A stretch of DNA of 19,219 nt from Granulosicoccus sp964352535 (GTDB lineage: Bacteria > Pseudomonadota > Gammaproteobacteria > Granulosicoccales > Granulosicoccaceae), in the NCBI GenBank assembly GCA_964352535.1, contig CAYGSW010000103.1, forward strand, positions 1 to 19,219. Direction: 5' to 3'. Within the stretch, counting starts at the first letter, position 1; each line of letters begins with the position of its first letter. This document shows positions 9,001-15,633 of this stretch, one piece after another. The notes beneath the pieces were generated by a model that was given only the letters and a program-made list of their open reading frames with translations, did no database searches and was not told where the DNA came from. A program made the position numbers and the translations under genes.

Positions 9001-9470
9001 ATGAAACCGAGTTCGGCCAGCCATCCCGGCGTGCCGTTGCCGAGTACACCACCCCACGCCCAGTGGCCCATGATCGGGTAAAACACAGCCGCCACTAGAG
9101 CGCTGATAATCAGATACCCGGCCAGTCGAGTCCTCTCAGCCAGCGCACCGCCGACAATGGTGGCGGCGGCGCTGCAGAAAACGAGCTGAAACAGGAAAAA
9201 AGCGGTAGCTCCTTCTGAATGGCTTTTCAGGAACATGTCCATCCCGAAAAGACCACTGCTGTGACCTGCACCGTACATGAGACCGAAACCGACCGTCCAG
9301 AAAACGAGCCCTGCAACAACAAAATCCATCAGATTCTTGAAGGCGACATTGATGCTGTTCTTCTGTCTTACCAAACCTGCTTCGAGCATGCAAAAGCCGA
9401 TTTGCATAGTCATTACCAGATAGGCGCTCAGTAGGATCCAGCTGGTATTAAAAGTTGCTGATTCGATCAA
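6015..9470 (-). CDS. Ammonium-transporter-domain sensor hybrid histidine kinase (Amt-PAS-HK-REC-REC)
   Basis: This 1151-residue inner-membrane protein fuses an Amt domain to a two-component kinase. The Amt domain (about 8-375) keeps the ammonium-site residues of AmtB: D158, twin histidines H166 and H317, Phe gate F98 and F215, and W139. A HAMP-like linker (EVGQIATEYNRVLERV, about 427-442) leads to a PAS domain (about 460-578). The HisKA phospho-acceptor is H608 in MSHEIRTPLNG. The ATPase domain has N725, DSGQG (757-761) and GGTGLGL (786-792). REC1 has D853/D854, phospho-Asp D902 and K954; REC2 has E1035/D1036, D1079 and K1134. An Ala/Thr/Pro-rich linker (about 972-1028) separates the receivers. 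No HPt domain is present, so a separate phosphotransfer partner is expected. Amt-kinase fusions such as Kuenenia Ks-Amt5 are described as ammonium sensors. The only canonical-type start in frame is TTG at 9470, since a stop lies at 9543-9545; GGAG with an 8-nt spacer precedes it. No GlnB/GlnK gene is adjacent. Confidence 0.93.
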   Translation of the reverse strand: MIESATFNTSWILLSAYLVMTMQIGFCMLEAGLVRQKNSINVAFKNLMDFVVAGLVFWTVGFGLMYGAGHSSGLFGMDMFLKSHSEGATAFFLFQLVFCSAAATIVGGALAERTRLAGYLIISALVAAVFYPIMGHWAWGGVLGNGTPGWLAELGFIDFAGSSVVHGTGGWLALAAVIIVGPRIGRFGNDRPLRGSSYTAATVGVLVLWFGWFGFNGGSALEFNANVPSILVNTSLAAAAGGFSLLSWAWIKERKPDIAASLNGTIAGLVGVTAGCHMYEASAAVLVGILCAASCGLATRLLERWQIDDVIGAWPAHAVAGGTGTLLVALLGDMAGFPGAESRPEQLLIQATGVLTVAVWAFGVGYIVIFGVNKLLPLRVSEEDELIGLNIAEHGASTDLVELVGEMHSHRDKGDFNSPVAVEPHTEVGQIATEYNRVLERVRLEIETREEAYRQLEEASEFRFIFENAHEGILQFARNGRVTKANPAAIALLGFQSEDDLIAGTGKWMSKLDGVDKELQLKRMIRLLNDKGVAREIELSFIRNIDGRTGHVQIDLRRILGSDDSPTTVLASIIDISERKANDRLRIERDAAKAASQAKSEFLANMSHEIRTPLNGVTGMLELLSRTELDARQSRFIHVAGTSADALLSVINDILDVSKIEAGKLELEQTSFALPELLADVLDMFAPQAASKGIELASLVPTNIPERVIGDPERLRQVFVNLVGNALKFTDEGTVTLRCKAAYKNQGDAKLHFEVQDSGQGILPAERDRLFEAFAQADTSTTRKHGGTGLGLTITRQLVELMGGRIRVESEPGYGTTFLIDLELPVAEPALATDDNRQLDTGSQEKLRVLAVDDHPINLELLDGLLEPEGFAVTSVDGAKAALSQLERATNDGAPYSLALLDYQMPAVDGKELARLIRADKRFDELQIIMLTSIDQALTSAERSELNIHSSITKPLRRSRLFDAINETMGRSQLTASPAVATPITDLAAERVAAARSTTPDAAVRQAYQQTTLAPGATTPALGENERSLCVLIVEDNAVNQMVIDELLRGFGHTTVLAENGQEALGCVIQGNIDLVLMDCQMPVMDGFEATRRLREMEAEQGTPRLPIIAVTANAIKGDRERCIAAGMDDYVSKPINTAKLAEAIRKHAPA

Positions 9471-10106
9471 AGGTGGTGCTCCGGCGATAATGGCCTTTGG
9501 AGAAGGCCTTGAGGTCTTTGCGCTGAGAGTTGGAGTACTGGCTCACAAAACAGTTATCAGGCGGTCGTATCACTGCGCAATAATATCAAGTAGGCACGGT
9601 TAAATCGCGTAAACAGGTCGACGAAATTGCTAGGTAGACTCTGCAATTTTACCTATTTGATGGCCAGTTCCTGGTTGATCAGTTGGTGGTCACCAAATGA
9701 CGTGAACAATATGTCAGATACTTACTAAACCCTGGCGTCGCATAAAATTCCGGCCCAGAACCGCTACGCTGCTGCTATAGCAGCACCTAAGGACCTGTGG
9801 CGGCACCGGCTGTGCTCATTTTTCCTGGATCTCACCTCGAGTGACTAGTGGCCCGACTCAACCCGGTAAAAATTCCGTGCAGCCCTTATACACCGCTCTA
9901 TGAGCTTCTGGGCTCGAAATTTTGTGCAACACCAGAATAAACGATCTTTGTTGAGCCAAGCATGCAATTCGAACAATTTTCTTGACAATATGGCCGTGCG
10001 GGTTCGCAGCGCAAACTGGACTTCCAAATTGAGTATTTTTTTCGGTTGAATTCGCTGACTGGCAGTGCCCATCAGTGATCCGGTTGCCAGTTCAAGCGTT
10101 GGTGAG
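9471..10106. other. 636-bp intergenic region upstream of the Amt-kinase gene
   Basis: No convincing gene is present. A minus-strand open frame (9845-10207) runs into the amidase 3' end but has no family resemblance and no ribosome site. Two symmetric elements are visible: AAATTGC (9624-9630) with GCAATTT (9643-9649), about 150-180 bp upstream of the kinase start, and a 16-bp palindrome at 9770-9785. The region must hold the promoter of the kinase gene, but I could not place -35 and -10 boxes reliably, nor a clear sigma-54 site. Confidence 0.5.
9770..9785. promoter_or_regulatory. 16-bp perfect palindrome, candidate operator
   Basis: TGCTGCTATAGCAGCA is fully self-complementary. It lies 300 bp upstream of the Amt-kinase start and 322 bp past the amidase stop. 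A palindrome this long in non-coding DNA fits a homodimeric regulator site or a small cruciform. No adjacent gene points to a specific binder, and the kinase start is rather far away. Confidence 0.45.
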
Positions 10107-11501
10107 TCAAGGCTGTCTAGGTAAGGCTGGCCATTGAAAGCCGCCGATTCTGGCTTCGTGTTGTTCGGCCAGCTGCAGCAGCAGATCCTCACTACCCAGA
10201 TCGCCAACCAGTTGTACTCCGACAGGTAAGCCGTTAGGCGCAGGTTGCACCGGCAGAGATATTGCGGGATGACCAGTAGCGTTTACCCATCCACTGTAAA
10301 TGGCATGTCCTCTGGGTCCCACCTCAGCCCCGTCAATGATATGTGGAAACGGCTCCGCGGCATCCCATGGCATGGCAGCTGCCGCGGGTGACACTACAAT
10401 GTCCCAATCGGCAAACAGAAGGCTAGCTTGTATCCTCAGGAATTTTACAGTCTCTAGTATTTGCCAGAGCTGATCGACAGTGACGTGTCTTCCTCGTTCG
10501 GCCATTTGCCGATACCGGGTGGATGCGCTTCTATCCAACGCTTTATCCGTATTGAAAAGTTGCGCCATACCCACTTCGGCAACGGTGTGCCAGTGACTCA
10601 TCATACTGGCGAGATCGAGGGGTAGTTCGCCTTGCGCAACGTGATAGTTGTTATTGCTGAGTTGGTCGACATAATCTCTGGCTCTGTGTTGCAGTACGGA
10701 GTCGCACGGCTCATTGTTGACGGTAGGAACGTAGAGGATGCGCAATGGCTGACCTGTACGGGCTTTTGTAACTCTACGAGACATGGGGTCCAGTCGGCTG
10801 GCACCGTTCAGTATGGAATCCATCAAACGCGCATCGCGCACAGTGCGGGTCATCGGGCCAACCACTTCGAAATCCAGTAACACCTGAGGAAGGCCATTGG
10901 CTCTAGGGTAGCGACCTAGCCCGGGTTTCAAACCAATCAGTCCGCAATAGGCGGCTGGTCTTCGAATAGAGCCACCGCCATCAGTGCCGATACCAAGTGC
11001 TGCCTGGCCTGAAGCGACTGCGGCGGCTACAGCGCCGCTTGAACCACCCGGTGTCAGTAGTGGGTTGTAGGGATTGCCGGTGGTACCGAATAAAGTATTT
11101 GCTGTGTAGCCCTCCACAGCGAATTCGGGAGTGTTCGCCTTGCCAAGAATTAGTGCGCCTGCTTTGCGCAAGCGCTCCACAGGGAGTTCATCCCTATCCA
11201 CTGTACGCGTTGCCAGTTCAGCGTTGCCCCAGCTTGCTGGCATACCTTTGACTGCCATATTGTCTTTGATAACTATAGGCACCCCATCCAATGCACCAAT
11301 TGGTGCGTTGCTTTCCCAGCGTTGTTCACTTGCTATGGCGTCAGCCATTAATCTATTGTTCTGACAGGAATACGCGTTGATATGCGGTTGAAGACTATCG
11401 ATTCTGCTGAGTGTCTGTGTCAGTACATCACGGGGAGACAAGCTGGAGGTGCTAAACGCTTCGATCAGACCAACCGCATCGTATTTCCAAAGCTCTGTCA
11501 T
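10107..11501 (-). CDS. Amidase-signature family amidohydrolase
   Basis: This is a 464-residue amidase-signature enzyme expected to hydrolyse an amide to a carboxylate and ammonia in the cytoplasm. The Ser-cisSer-Lys triad is intact: K79 (PIVIKDN), S154 in the Gly/Ser-rich TPGGSSGA, and nucleophile S178 in GTDGGGSIRRPA. The C-terminal end (GHPAISLPVQPAPNGLPVGVQLVG) is typical of stand-alone amidases. Length and motifs do not require it to be the GatA subunit, and no gatB or gatC is nearby, so I prefer a catabolic amidase. The ATG at 11501 lacks a strong Shine-Dalgarno. It lies 197 bp downstream of the CE4 hydrolase on the same strand, and with it and the divergent transporter forms a probable uptake/hydrolysis module. 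The specific substrate is unknown. Confidence 0.9.
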   Translation of the reverse strand: MTELWKYDAVGLIEAFSTSSLSPRDVLTQTLSRIDSLQPHINAYSCQNNRLMADAIASEQRWESNAPIGALDGVPIVIKDNMAVKGMPASWGNAELATRTVDRDELPVERLRKAGALILGKANTPEFAVEGYTANTLFGTTGNPYNPLLTPGGSSGAVAAAVASGQAALGIGTDGGGSIRRPAAYCGLIGLKPGLGRYPRANGLPQVLLDFEVVGPMTRTVRDARLMDSILNGASRLDPMSRRVTKARTGQPLRILYVPTVNNEPCDSVLQHRARDYVDQLSNNNYHVAQGELPLDLASMMSHWHTVAEVGMAQLFNTDKALDRSASTRYRQMAERGRHVTVDQLWQILETVKFLRIQASLLFADWDIVVSPAAAAMPWDAAEPFPHIIDGAEVGPRGHAIYSGWVNATGHPAISLPVQPAPNGLPVGVQLVGDLGSEDLLLQLAEQHEARIGGFQWPALPRQP

Positions 11502-11698
11502 GATCAGGGTTGTTCAATATGGACTGTAGAGGAATGGCACATGACTGAATGTGGCTACAACCCAGTCTGCTCGGGGTAATACGTCGCAGCAAGAGATGTT
11601 GTCTTGCTTATTATTTACTATGCTGATTAGCTAATGTTCTGGTACGTAGCTTCTTGAGACGCGAGTCAGCCATAAACGGAGGGGTTGTATAGATAAAG

Positions 11699-12586
11699 TC
11701 AAGCTGGCAGGTTTAAATTGCGGTAGTGATCATTGATGGCGCTTGCAGTTCCTATCCAGACACGTTCGTCAGAATGCTCTGTGATGTGTAGAAGAGCTTG
11801 CTCCAGCGATTTGAGCCGATGAGGATATCCCATGATGTACGGATGAAGTGCAATACCCATAACCAAAGGATGACGATCGGATTCTTCCAGCATCACATCA
11901 AACGAATCAGTGATGATGTCGCGAAACGCAGGCGACTCCAGTTTTCTTCCGACAATTTGCGGAATATCGTTTAATTCTTGCGGATAGGGAACCGATAGAA
12001 TTTGACCATTGCGCGTTTTCAGCCAAGTGGGCTGATCGTCATGACTCCAGTCCAGCACGTATTCATAGCCTGCTTCTTCAAGTAAATCGGGTGTGTGGTA
12101 GTTCTCTGCAATCCATGGTCCGAGCCAGCCTTTGGGGTGCTTGCCTTCACGATTTCGTAGTGTATCGGTAGCATCATTGATCAATGCTCGCTCATCTGCT
12201 TCATCAAGAGTATCCTGGCGTTCTGCATTGGTTCTGCCGTGAGCGATAATATCATCTCCGCGTTTGCGAAAAGCATCAATAACACCGGGTGCGTCTTCGT
12301 ACATCAAGCTGTTGCAAAGTACAGTGCATGGATAGTTTACGCGATCGAACAGCTCCAGCATGCGCCAGACGCCAACTCGATTTCCATAGTCCCGCCAGCC
12401 GTGATTCAGCACATCGGGTGTGCCTCCTGGGCAAAGTTGAGCTCCAAGGCCTGATCCGAAAGAAAAGCATTCAAGATTGACTCCCAGGTATACTGCAAGG
12501 CGGGCACCGTCAGGCCAACTAAAATCGGGTCGATCACAGATATTTGAATGAGGATAACGGTTGTGATGAAGTGTATCGGTTAGCAT
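11699..12586 (-). CDS. CE4 polysaccharide-deacetylase family protein, PuuE/allantoinase-like
   Basis: This is a 295-residue cytoplasmic member of the carbohydrate esterase 4 fold; no signal peptide is seen. The features match the PuuE-like branch, which acts on small C-N compounds (PuuE is a metal-independent allantoinase), rather than peptidoglycan or chitin deacetylases. The usual catalytic TFDDG is replaced by VNLECF (about 36-41), followed by DDIIAHGRTNAE with H116, GWLGPWIAEN (153-162), LDWSHDDQPTWL (178-189) and ALHPYIMGYPHRL with H248 (about 246-258). Genes of this type often sit beside amidases and Liv-type transporters, as here (family knowledge). The ATG at 12586 is immediately preceded by the 12-bp tandem repeat, and the frame stays open into the repeat as (SKQQ)n, so a longer N-terminus cannot be excluded. 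The real substrate is unknown. Confidence 0.85.
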   Translation of the reverse strand: MLTDTLHHNRYPHSNICDRPDFSWPDGARLAVYLGVNLECFSFGSGLGAQLCPGGTPDVLNHGWRDYGNRVGVWRMLELFDRVNYPCTVLCNSLMYEDAPGVIDAFRKRGDDIIAHGRTNAERQDTLDEADERALINDATDTLRNREGKHPKGWLGPWIAENYHTPDLLEEAGYEYVLDWSHDDQPTWLKTRNGQILSVPYPQELNDIPQIVGRKLESPAFRDIITDSFDVMLEESDRHPLVMGIALHPYIMGYPHRLKSLEQALLHITEHSDERVWIGTASAINDHYRNLNLPA

Positions 12587-12590
12587 CGAT

Positions 12591-12764
12591 GATTGTTGCT
12601 TTGATTGTTGCTTTGATTGTTGCTTTGNNNNNNNNNNNNNNNNNNNNNNNNNNNNNNNNNNNNNNNNNNNNNNNNNNNNNNNNNNNNNNNNNNNNNNNNN
12701 NNNNNNNNNNNNNNNNNNNNNNNNNNNTGATTGTTGCTTTGATTGTTGCTTTGATTGTTGCTTT
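12591..12764. repeat. 12-bp tandem repeat (GATTGTTGCTTT)n with a 100-N assembly gap
   Basis: Three exact copies lie left of the gap (12591-12626) and three right of it (12729-12764), with 100 Ns at 12628-12727. A round 100 is a standard gap placeholder, so the true copy number is unknown. The unit is a multiple of three: on the minus strand it reads KATI, SKQQ or QSNN depending on frame, all stop-free, and SKQQ is in frame with the CE4 hydrolase start five bases away. On the plus strand one frame reads LIVA and one has a stop in each unit. It could be a copy-number-variable tract in the hydrolase leader or N-terminus. Confidence 0.93.
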
Positions 12765-12897
12765 GTAACGTGAACTGAAGCCTGACAGCACTGATGCCAG
12801 AAAACTCTGCTCTGTCGTTTTTTACTTTGTAAACAGTTAAATGAGTTTTGTGGCAGTATCTGATGTGACTAATCGTGTACAGCAGTTTTGGGCATGA

Positions 12898-13317
12898 CTA
12901 CAGGGCCAGATTGTTCTTTGTCAGAAGTCGTTCAGCACTGTCGTTCCACACGTCCATCGTCACGATCTTACCGTCTCTGATTAAAAATCGATCAATATAC
13001 CGGTTGCCCTCAAACGCCTCACCATCCGGCCATTCACCGTACAAAGTGCCAAGGCTGTAGACCACGATGCCTTCATTGGTATGACACTCGTCAAAGCGGC
13101 CCAATTGCTTTTTTACCCATTTATAACGGTGCTTGTTGATTGAGGTTGGTCCGCTGGGATGATCAAAAACACGTCCACCCGTGAAGGTAATAACAACTTT
13201 CTTGTCGACATAGGTGGCAGCCTTGTCAGGGTCCGGCTTCATGGAAGCTTCGAGATAGAGTCGAACTATTTCAGCTTCTTGGGAAAGCATTGCCAGTGCA
13301 CTTTTTTGATCAGACAT
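12898..13317 (-). CDS. NTF2-like / SnoaL-like small protein
   Basis: This is a 139-residue protein with the look of the NTF2/SnoaL alpha+beta barrel: an N-terminal helix (SQEAEIVRLYLEASMKPDPDKAATYVDKKVVITFTGGRVF, residues 12-51), a mid section GRFDECHTNEGIVVYSLGTLYGEWPDGEAFEGNRYIDRFLIRDGKI and a terminal VTMDVWND strand. Members are cytoplasmic and either bind small ligands or act as isomerases or hydrolases; specificity cannot be inferred. The ATG at 13317 has a weak GGAAG upstream. It is the first minus-strand gene of the divergent region facing the Liv transporter and lies 311 bp upstream of the CE4 hydrolase, beyond the tandem repeat, so co-transcription is possible but unproved. Confidence 0.78.
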   Translation of the reverse strand: MSDQKSALAMLSQEAEIVRLYLEASMKPDPDKAATYVDKKVVITFTGGRVFDHPSGPTSINKHRYKWVKKQLGRFDECHTNEGIVVYSLGTLYGEWPDGEAFEGNRYIDRFLIRDGKIVTMDVWNDSAERLLTKNNLAL

Positions 13318-13396
13318 AAATAGAGCTTCCAGTGATAACCGTTGTTACATAGTATCGGTTTATGAATAGATTGAGTGCCGTTGTGTTATTGCACTT

Positions 13397-13430
13397 ATAT
13401 CGTGCGTCTTCCTGTTTTCGTGCACGATAT
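13397..13430. promoter_or_regulatory. 9-bp inverted repeat in the divergent NTF2/Liv promoter region
   Basis: ATATCGTGC (13397-13405) and GCACGATAT (13422-13430) are exact reverse complements separated by 16 bp. They lie midway between the divergent starts at 13317 and 13556 and just upstream of the proposed -35 box at 13463. Half-sites about 25 bp apart centre to centre would suit a dimer binding adjacent major grooves, or a DNA-bending regulator. No regulator gene is adjacent, so the binder is unknown. Confidence 0.5.
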
Positions 13431-13462
13431 GCGAACTTGTTGTCATGTCAAGAAACAGCGTG

Positions 13463-13491
13463 TTTACACTAAGTCGTTGATTGGGTAGATA
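13463..13491 (+). promoter_or_regulatory. Probable sigma-70 promoter of the Liv-type operon
   Basis: TTTACA (13463-13468) matches the -35 consensus at five of six positions. After an ideal 17-bp spacer comes TAGATA (13486-13491), a weak -10 matching at three positions. It would give a leader of about 55-60 nt before the binding-protein ATG, which has its own good ribosome site. The weak -10 suggests activation is needed (inference). Confidence 0.4.
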
Positions 13492-13555
13492 AAGTGGCAT
13501 TGGTACAGCAATTGCGCCAGACTGTTTCAACAGAAAGCTTACAGGGAGTCTTTTC

Positions 13556-14746
13556 ATGCTGTACCGCCTATCACGAAATACATGCTCATCCAGAGTCTTC
13601 AAGCTGGCAGCGATTGCTGTTCTATGTTTCGCAACATCCAGTGTGCTGGCCCAGGACACACTCAAGATTGGGTTGGTAGCTGCACTGAGTGGTCAGTCTG
13701 CAAAGTCAGGTGAGGCGATCACACGTGGATTGACCATAGCTATTAATCAGATCAATGCTACTGGCGGGGTGCTTGGCAAGCCTGTTGAGTTGATCAGTCG
13801 AGATGATGAGAGTAATCCTGGAAAGGGTCTTACAGCAGCTCGTGAGCTTGTTCAGCGTGAAGGTGTAGCGGCATTGATTGGCGGTCTTGATACCCCCGTG
13901 TCGTTTGCCATCGTGCCTTTTGTCAATCAGATGAAGGTGCCTTTTGTTGGTCCCTGGGCGGCAGGCACGGGCATTACCGTCAATGGTGCAGAAGAGAACT
14001 ACGTGTTCCGCGTGTCCGCGGTGGATGAGTATGTTGACGAAGCAATAACCGAGTACCTTGTGACTCGCTATGGTGCAAAGAAGCCAGGCATGATTCTGAT
14101 CAATAATCCTTGGGGAGAGTCGAATGAGCGTGGACTGACAAAGGCGCTTGCGAAGCGCAACATGGAACATGCAGGAATCGAAAAATTTGAATCAACAGAT
14201 ATCGATGTCACCCCGCAATTAACTCGTCTCAAGAATGCCGGGGCCGATTCACTGTTTCTGGTTGCGAACGTGGCTCCATCAGCACAGGTTGTAAAGTCCC
14301 TGGATCGTATGGGCTGGGATGTACCTATAGCCTCTCATTGGGGGCCAGCTGGCGGGCGCTTTACCGAACTAGCAGGCTCTAGTGGGGAGAAGGTTCATTT
14401 CATCCAGACCTACAGTTTTACGGGAGAGATGAATGATAAAGGCAAAGAGGTGTTTGCAGCCTTGCAGGAGACATTTCCTGAAATCGAATCCGTTGCCGAT
14501 GTGACACCGGCTGTGGGTATTGCGAATGCCTATGATGCGATGTTGTTATTGAGTGCGGCGATAGAGAAGGCGGGTTCAACAGAAGGTCCAGCTATCCGGC
14601 AAGCGATGTACGACATCGAAAATATCGAAGGCTTGATAAAGACATATACCAATCCTTTCACGCCGGAAAACCAGGATGCCCTTGGACCGGAGGATTACAT
14701 TTTTACTAATTTTGTTGATGGCGAAATCGTGCCACTAGACTACTAA
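13556..14746 (+). CDS. Branched-chain-amino-acid-type ABC transporter substrate-binding protein
   Basis: This is a 396-residue periplasmic binding protein of the HAAT/LivJ class. The N-terminus has basic residues, the hydrophobic stretch LAAIAVLCFATSSVLA and a likely signal-peptidase I site after A32 (VLA-QD). The mature protein begins DTLKIGLVAALSGQSAKSGEAI, a signature of type I periplasmic-binding folds that bind amino acids, amides or urea-like ligands. Further family sequence follows: NATGGVLGKPVELISRDDES, ALIGGLDTPVSFAIVP and ADSLFLVANVAPSAQ. The start is supported by AGGGAG about 7 nt upstream. It is the first gene of a three-gene operon, with 8 bp to the permease gene. Ligand specificity is not readable from the sequence; the neighbouring amidase and CE4 hydrolase suggest an amide or ureide rather than leucine (inference). 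Confidence 0.92.
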   Translation: MLYRLSRNTCSSRVFKLAAIAVLCFATSSVLAQDTLKIGLVAALSGQSAKSGEAITRGLTIAINQINATGGVLGKPVELISRDDESNPGKGLTAARELVQREGVAALIGGLDTPVSFAIVPFVNQMKVPFVGPWAAGTGITVNGAEENYVFRVSAVDEYVDEAITEYLVTRYGAKKPGMILINNPWGESNERGLTKALAKRNMEHAGIEKFESTDIDVTPQLTRLKNAGADSLFLVANVAPSAQVVKSLDRMGWDVPIASHWGPAGGRFTELAGSSGEKVHFIQTYSFTGEMNDKGKEVFAALQETFPEIESVADVTPAVGIANAYDAMLLLSAAIEKAGSTEGPAIRQAMYDIENIEGLIKTYTNPFTPENQDALGPEDYIFTNFVDGEIVPLDY

Positions 14747-14754
14747 GATACCCC

Positions 14755-15630
14755 ATGACGCTTTTTATCATGGCCATTGTGACCGGAGTAGCACTCGGTA
14801 GCATCTATGGCTTGATAGCACTGGGTTTTCAGCTGACCTACTCGGTATCTGGAACTGTCAACTTTGCCCAGGGTAGTGTCGTGATGTTGGGTGCTGTCAG
14901 TGGGTACATGATCTTTCAAAGCACCGGTCAACTACACTGGATCGCTTTTCCTGCGGCCATTTTGTTGTGCGGGCTGTTCGGTGCATTAGTGGAGAGATTT
15001 CTGGTCAGGCCGTTTGCCCTGCGAGGCAACGAAGGATGGCTCATGGCAACGGTGGCCGGTGGAATTCTACTGGATAACACTGCTCTGTTCACATTCGGCA
15101 ACGAGCCGCGCACCTATCCCTCACCGCTTGTCAGCGACACCGTGAAAGTGCTTGGTGTAGGACTGTATCCATTGCAATTGCTGATACCGTTGATCACACT
15201 GGTAATTGCAATGTCGTTACATGTTTTGTTCAGATGCACCAAGCAAGGCATTGCGCTACTGGCAGTTGTGCAGAATCCCCAGGCTGCTGCATTGATGGGC
15301 ATCAACACAAGCTGGATGATCAGCGTGTCCTTTATCATGTCCGGCATGCTTGCCGGGTTGGCAGGTCTTTTGATAGCACCTCTGGCTTCGGTACATTCTG
15401 AAATGGGTATGCTGTTTGGGCTGAAAGCATTTGCAGTGGCAATTCTTGGGGGCATGACATCGGCGTCCGGAATTTTGCTGGCAGGCCTTATCTATGGAAT
15501 GGTGGAAGCATTGATTACCACCTACTTCGGCTCATCGTTCACCGCCATTGCTGTGTTCGGATCGCTTATTCTGATTCTGATGATCAAGCCTAGTGGTTTG
15601 TTTGGCCAACCCACTATACATAAGGTCTGA
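14755..15630 (+). CDS. livH: LivH-type ABC transporter permease
   Basis: This 291-residue inner-membrane permease belongs to the LivH family. It starts with the typical GVALGSIYGLIALGFQLTYSVSGTVNFAQGSVVMLGA, has about eight hydrophobic segments, the cytoplasmic coupling region with CTKQGIALLAVVQNPQAAALMGIN, and ends with the common KPSGLFGQP. It pairs with the LivM half of the downstream fusion to form the translocation pore. The start at 14755 comes 8 bp after the binding-protein stop, and the stop is followed after 3 bp by the next ATG, so translation is tightly coupled. The length is complete. The symbol reflects the family, not a proven leucine substrate. Confidence 0.92.
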   Translation: MTLFIMAIVTGVALGSIYGLIALGFQLTYSVSGTVNFAQGSVVMLGAVSGYMIFQSTGQLHWIAFPAAILLCGLFGALVERFLVRPFALRGNEGWLMATVAGGILLDNTALFTFGNEPRTYPSPLVSDTVKVLGVGLYPLQLLIPLITLVIAMSLHVLFRCTKQGIALLAVVQNPQAAALMGINTSWMISVSFIMSGMLAGLAGLLIAPLASVHSEMGMLFGLKAFAVAILGGMTSASGILLAGLIYGMVEALITTYFGSSFTAIAVFGSLILILMIKPSGLFGQPTIHKV

Positions 15631-15633
15631 TCA

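Noticed and set aside
9845..10207. A 120-codon minus-strand open frame overlapping the amidase 3' end
   Set aside because: It overlaps 101 bp of a well-supported gene in another frame, has an unusual Cys/Arg-rich composition, no ribosome site and no recognisable domain.
12591..12764. CRISPR array
   Set aside because: The repeats are 12 bp and head-to-tail with no spacers, and no cas genes are present.
12534..12791. Open frames running through the N gap (KATI repeats on minus, LIVA repeats on plus)
   Set aside because: They consist of the 12-bp repeat plus placeholder Ns. The frame across the gap is arbitrary and one of them overlaps the CE4 hydrolase in another frame.
13360..13665. Minus-strand 101-codon open frame across the Liv promoter and binding-protein start
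   Set aside because: It covers the divergent promoter region and the antisense of a signal peptide, and has no domain or ribosome site.
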